DNA from: Actinomycetes bacterium
GTDB lineage: Bacteria > Actinomycetota > Acidimicrobiia > Acidimicrobiales > Microtrichaceae
NCBI GenBank assembly: GCA_023392475.1
Contig: JAEVZA010000016.1
Coordinates: 1 to 8,951 of the forward strand
Direction: 5' to 3'
DNA: 8,951 nucleotides
Below, in pieces: positions 6,808-8,951 of the stretch (positions are counted from its first letter, which is position 1; each line of letters opens with the position of its first letter). Both the position numbers and the translations under genes were made by a program. The notes beneath the pieces were generated by a model. The model was not told the DNA's origin. It worked only from the letters and a program-made list of their open reading frames with translations, and did no database searches.

Positions 6808-7418
6808 TGGGCGCACCACCCGACGACGGCCGCGGCCCGGGACGACCCGGCCCCCTGCTGCCCGACCCGACGGACGGGCTCGGCGGCGAGGAGCGCGCCG
6901 AGTACGACCGGATGGCGGTCGTGCGGTCCCACGCCGAGGGCGCGGCACGGCTCGGGCAGGTCTACGCCCTGATGTTCAACGACCCGTCGACCGCCGTGCG
7001 CGTCGGCGCGCTCGGCGAGCACCTGCGGTTCGGGGGCGTGCTGCCCGACGACGTGCGCGAGCTCTGCATCCTGCGCTTCGCCGCGCGGAAGGGCTACGGC
7101 TACGAGTGGGCGCACCACCTGCGCCCGGCCGACCTCGCCGGCATCGACGCCGCCACGATCGACGCGCTGGCCGCCGGTGACGTGCCCGACGGGCTGCGGC
7201 CGGACCGCTCGGCCGCGCTGCGCGCCGTCGACGCGGTCGTCGAGGACCGGCGCCTCGACGACGGGCTCTACGACGAGCTCGTCGCCGCCTTCGGCACGCG
7301 CGGCGCGGTGGAGCTCGTCGTGCTGTGCGGGCTGTACGGCGTGATGGGCTCGATGGTCACCGCGTTCGGCATCCCGGTCGAGGACGACCTCCCGACCCCG
7401 CCGTCGCCACCGTTCTGA
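6807..7418 (+). CDS. Carboxymuconolactone decarboxylase (AhpD-like fold) family protein
   Basis: This is a 203-residue protein of the all-helical CMD/AhpD superfamily. The core motif is ELCILRFAARKGYGYEWAHHLRPADLAG, with Glu100, His103 and His104 in YEWAHH, the usual CMD-family EWxxH signature. A second helical half contains YDELVAAFGTRGAVELVVLCGLYG. There is no CxxC pair, so the peroxidase chemistry of AhpD is not expected. Members act on lactones or related rings, or have unknown roles. The N-terminal 30 residues are Pro/Gly/Asp-rich and probably disordered. The ATG at 6807 is preceded by GGGAGG (6791-6796) and overlaps the TGA of the ThDP enzyme by one base. The tight pairing implies that the two act on one pathway, perhaps on successive intermediates. 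The substrate is unknown. The 3' end converges on the inositol-phosphate synthase gene. Confidence 0.85.
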   Translation: MGAPPDDGRGPGRPGPLLPDPTDGLGGEERAEYDRMAVVRSHAEGAARLGQVYALMFNDPSTAVRVGALGEHLRFGGVLPDDVRELCILRFAARKGYGYEWAHHLRPADLAGIDAATIDALAAGDVPDGLRPDRSAALRAVDAVVEDRRLDDGLYDELVAAFGTRGAVELVVLCGLYGVMGSMVTAFGIPVEDDLPTPPSPPF

Positions 7419-7419
7419 G

Positions 7420-7448
7420 CCGAGCCGCCGGAGGCCCGGCGGCCTCGG
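7420..7448. terminator. Hairpin between convergent genes, terminator-like
   Basis: CCGAGCCGCCGG (7420-7431) pairs with CCGGCGG plus CTCGG (7436-7448), with one bulged C and a four-base loop AGGC. It begins two bases after the stop of the CMD-family gene and ends 21 bases before the stop of the leftward inositol-phosphate synthase gene. It could end transcripts from both sides. There is no T-tract, so it is not a canonical intrinsic terminator. Its sequence is unrelated to the three dispersed palindromes. Confidence 0.5.
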
Positions 7449-7469
7449 AGACACGGCGCGCGCTCGGGC

Positions 7470-8774
7470 TCAGCCGGCCTCGGAGTGCGTGACGGCGGCC
7501 TCGCCCATCCACTCGCGCAGGGTGTTCTTCAGCTTCGTCTGCTGGATGAAGATGTCGTGCTCGGGCGGCACGCCCCCCGCCGGCTGCGGCGACTTCCAGT
7601 AGAAGCTCAGCCACTCCTGCACGCCCGACTGGCCGGCGCGCTGGGCGAGGTCCAGGAAGAGGGCGAGGTCCAGGACGATCGGCGCGGCGAGGATCGAGTC
7701 GCGGCAGAGGAAGTCGACCTTGATCTGCATCGGGTACCCCATCCACCCGTAGATGTCGATGGCGTCCCAGCCCTCCTTGTTGTCACCGCGGGGCGGGTAG
7801 TAGTTGATCCGCACGACGTGGTCGATGTTCCCGTAGAGCTCCGGGTACACGTCGGGCTGCAGGATCGTGTCGAGCACGCCGAGCTTCGAGACCTCCTTGG
7901 TCTTGAAGTTCTCGGGGTCGTCGAGGACCTCGCCGTCGCGGTTGCCGAGGATGTTCGTGGAGTACCAGCCCCGCATGCCGAGCATCCGGGCCTTGAACCC
8001 CGGCGCCAGGATCGTCTTCATCAGCGTCTGACCGGTCTTGAAGTCCTTGCCCGTGATCGGCACGCCGTTCGCGAGCGCCAGCTCCTCCATGCACGGCAGG
8101 TCGGTGCTGAGGTTCGGCGCGCCGTTCGCGAACGGCACGCCCGACGCGAGCGCCGCGTACACGTAGATCTGGCTCGGGGAGATGTTGTCGTCGTCGGCCT
8201 TGAGGCCGGCCTCGAAGCTGGCCAGCGTCTCGTGCACGGCGGACGGCTCCTGGTACGCCTCGGTGGAGCCGCACCACACCATCACCAGCCGGTCGCAGCG
8301 CTCCTCGGTGCGGAACCGCTCGATGTCCTCGATCACCTGCTGGGCGAGGTCCCACTTCGAGCTGCCCGACTTCACCCGCACGCCGTCGAGGCGCTTGACC
8401 CAGCGCTGGTCGAACACGGCGGGCATGGCGTTGATGCCCTCGAGCTCGCCGGAGAGCGGGCCGAGGTCCGACTCGTCGAGCACGCCGGCGGTGCGGGCCG
8501 CCTCGAGCGCGTTGGGCGAGATCGGGTCCCAGCCGCCGAAGACGACGTCGTCCAGGCCGGCGAGCGGCACGAGGTCCTTGATGAGCGGGTTGCGGCCCTC
8601 GTCGCGGCGGCCGAGGCGGATGTGGGCCATCTGGGTGAGCGAGCCGATCGGTGCGGCGAGGCCCTGGCGGGCGGCGAGGACGCCGGCGTAGGCCGTGGAG
8701 GCGACGGCGCCCATGCCCGGGGTCAGGATCCCCAGGCGGCCGGTGGCGGGCGCGATCTGCAGCGGTTCAGGCAT
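7470..8774 (-). CDS. ino1: Inositol-3-phosphate (myo-inositol-1-phosphate) synthase
   Basis: This is a 434-residue cytoplasmic NAD-dependent enzyme that isomerises glucose-6-phosphate to inositol phosphate, the first step toward phosphatidylinositol and mycothiol. An N-terminal Rossmann segment, GILTPGMGAVAST, is followed by GSLTQMAHIRLG and DDVVFGGWDPIS. The catalytic half contains ISPSQIYVYAALASGVPFANGAPN, GKDFKTGQTLMKT (Lys243, Lys246, Lys253), GWYSTNILGNRDG (269-281) and IKVDFLCRDSILAAPIVLDL (Lys352, Asp359), matching the family's hallmark blocks. Segments such as GSLTQ...IR and DDVVFGGWD are typical of the eukaryotic and Bacteroidetes-like forms rather than the roughly 370-residue mycobacterial Ino1; the length is intermediate. 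The ATG at 8774 has no strong ribosome site, but the Rossmann segment begins soon after it. The gene probably supplies mycothiol and inositol lipids, linking it to the mycothiol-type enzyme at 4221-4976. Confidence 0.93.
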   Translation of the reverse strand: MPEPLQIAPATGRLGILTPGMGAVASTAYAGVLAARQGLAAPIGSLTQMAHIRLGRRDEGRNPLIKDLVPLAGLDDVVFGGWDPISPNALEAARTAGVLDESDLGPLSGELEGINAMPAVFDQRWVKRLDGVRVKSGSSKWDLAQQVIEDIERFRTEERCDRLVMVWCGSTEAYQEPSAVHETLASFEAGLKADDDNISPSQIYVYAALASGVPFANGAPNLSTDLPCMEELALANGVPITGKDFKTGQTLMKTILAPGFKARMLGMRGWYSTNILGNRDGEVLDDPENFKTKEVSKLGVLDTILQPDVYPELYGNIDHVVRINYYPPRGDNKEGWDAIDIYGWMGYPMQIKVDFLCRDSILAAPIVLDLALFLDLAQRAGQSGVQEWLSFYWKSPQPAGGVPPEHDIFIQQTKLKNTLREWMGEAAVTHSEAG

Positions 8775-8835
8775 GGCCGCACTCTAGGACGGGGCACCGG
8801 AGCCCACCCCACGCCCACCCCTGCCACCCCCGGAC

Positions 8836-8893
8836 CATCGTTCTGTGATGCGAGACCGCGGGAAATCCCGCGCTCTCGCATCACAGAACGATG
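8836..8893. repeat. Dispersed palindrome, copy C (complete)
   Basis: This is the best-preserved copy: 20-base outer arms (8836-8855 and 8874-8893) are perfectly complementary. Then come a single C-C mismatch (8856 and 8873), a six-pair inner stem CGCGGG/CCCGCG and a four-base loop AAAT. Bases 8866-8889 are identical to 10-33 in copy A. It sits 20 bases after a leftward stop codon at 8914 and 61 bases before the start of the inositol-phosphate synthase gene. No T-tract follows on either strand. The 26 possible base pairs make it far longer than an ordinary terminator stem. Confidence 0.95.
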
Positions 8894-8913
8894 AGGAGGA
8901 CGGCGGGGCGAGG

Positions 8914-8951
8914 TCAGGCGCCGGGGTGCTCGCGCGCGCGGTAGGCGGCCT
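8914..8951 (-). CDS. C-terminal end of a leftward gene, partial
   Basis: TGA at 8916-8914 ends a leftward frame that stays open to the window edge, giving the C-terminal residues AAYRAREHPGA. The gene continues beyond the window. Its product cannot be recognised from 11 residues. The call rests on the open frame, the plausible Arg/Ala-rich helix ending, and the palindrome lying just downstream of the stop, as at the two other leftward genes. Confidence 0.4.
   Translation of the reverse strand, partial: AAYRAREHPGA

Noticed and set aside
3234..7418. Very long rightward open frame of about 1394 codons
   Set aside because: Only its last 203 codons (from 6807) are a real gene. The rest is Arg/Gly/Pro/Ala-rich shadow across several genes on both strands, typical of GC-rich DNA with few stop codons.
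8845..8885. CRP-like TGTGA...TCACA half sites in palindrome copy C
   Set aside because: CRP sites need about six bases between half sites; here they are about 30 apart as part of a long hairpin.
7485..8894. Rightward open frame opposite inositol-3-phosphate synthase
   Set aside because: It is an antisense shadow without family motifs, and the leftward frame is an unmistakable synthase.
1..8951. CRISPR array, tRNA, rRNA or insertion sequence
   Set aside because: The only repeats are three palindromes thousands of bases apart. No regularly spaced repeats, cloverleaf sequence or transposase frame was seen.

Overview
This is a gene-dense, very GC-rich window of actinobacterial character. G or C dominates third codon positions, GTG starts are plausible, and ATGA-type gene overlap occurs. 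The gene content points the same way: a mycothiol-dependent maleylpyruvate isomerase-type protein, an inositol-phosphate synthase, a soluble class I-type P450, and an acyltransferase with a Thr/Pro-rich linker. An acidimicrobial or similar deep-branching actinobacterium is a reasonable guess, but it is inference only. I see no rRNA, tRNA, transposase, integrase or CRISPR array. No stretch over 300 bases lacks a gene.

Left block (1-4122). A leftward pair encodes a cytochrome P450 (2024-3250) followed after 83 bases by a membrane acyltransferase-3 protein with a C-terminal SGNH domain (60-1940). Divergent from the P450 is a rightward trans-aconitate methyltransferase-like gene (3319-4122). The 68-base gap between them is an unusually AT-rich island. 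It holds a direct repeat, an inverted repeat and a promoter-like pair placed so that the methyltransferase mRNA could be leaderless.

Middle block (4221-7418). A leftward DinB/mycothiol-dependent enzyme (4221-4976) is divergent from a rightward two-gene operon. That operon encodes a ThDP-dependent acetolactate-synthase-like enzyme (5092-6807) and a carboxymuconolactone-decarboxylase-family protein (6807-7418), and the two genes overlap by one base. The 115-base divergent region carries two 13-bp palindromes, each abutting a -10-like hexamer.

Right block (7470-8951). A leftward inositol-3-phosphate synthase (7470-8774) resembles the eukaryotic/Bacteroidetes type more than the short mycobacterial Ino1. 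Beyond it lies the last 11 codons of another leftward frame (stop at 8914). Inositol-1-phosphate feeds phosphatidylinositol and mycothiol, which fits the mycothiol-type enzyme in the middle block.

The most striking unexplained structure is a family of near-perfect long palindromes occurring three times, at 1-33 (cut by the window edge), 4136-4180 and 8836-8893. They share stem sequence, not just stem shape. Each lies 20-40 bases downstream of the stop codon of a leftward gene, and the middle copy carries a compensatory base-pair change. They lack U-tracts and look like a dispersed REP-like element or a structured 3'-end element rather than ordinary terminators.
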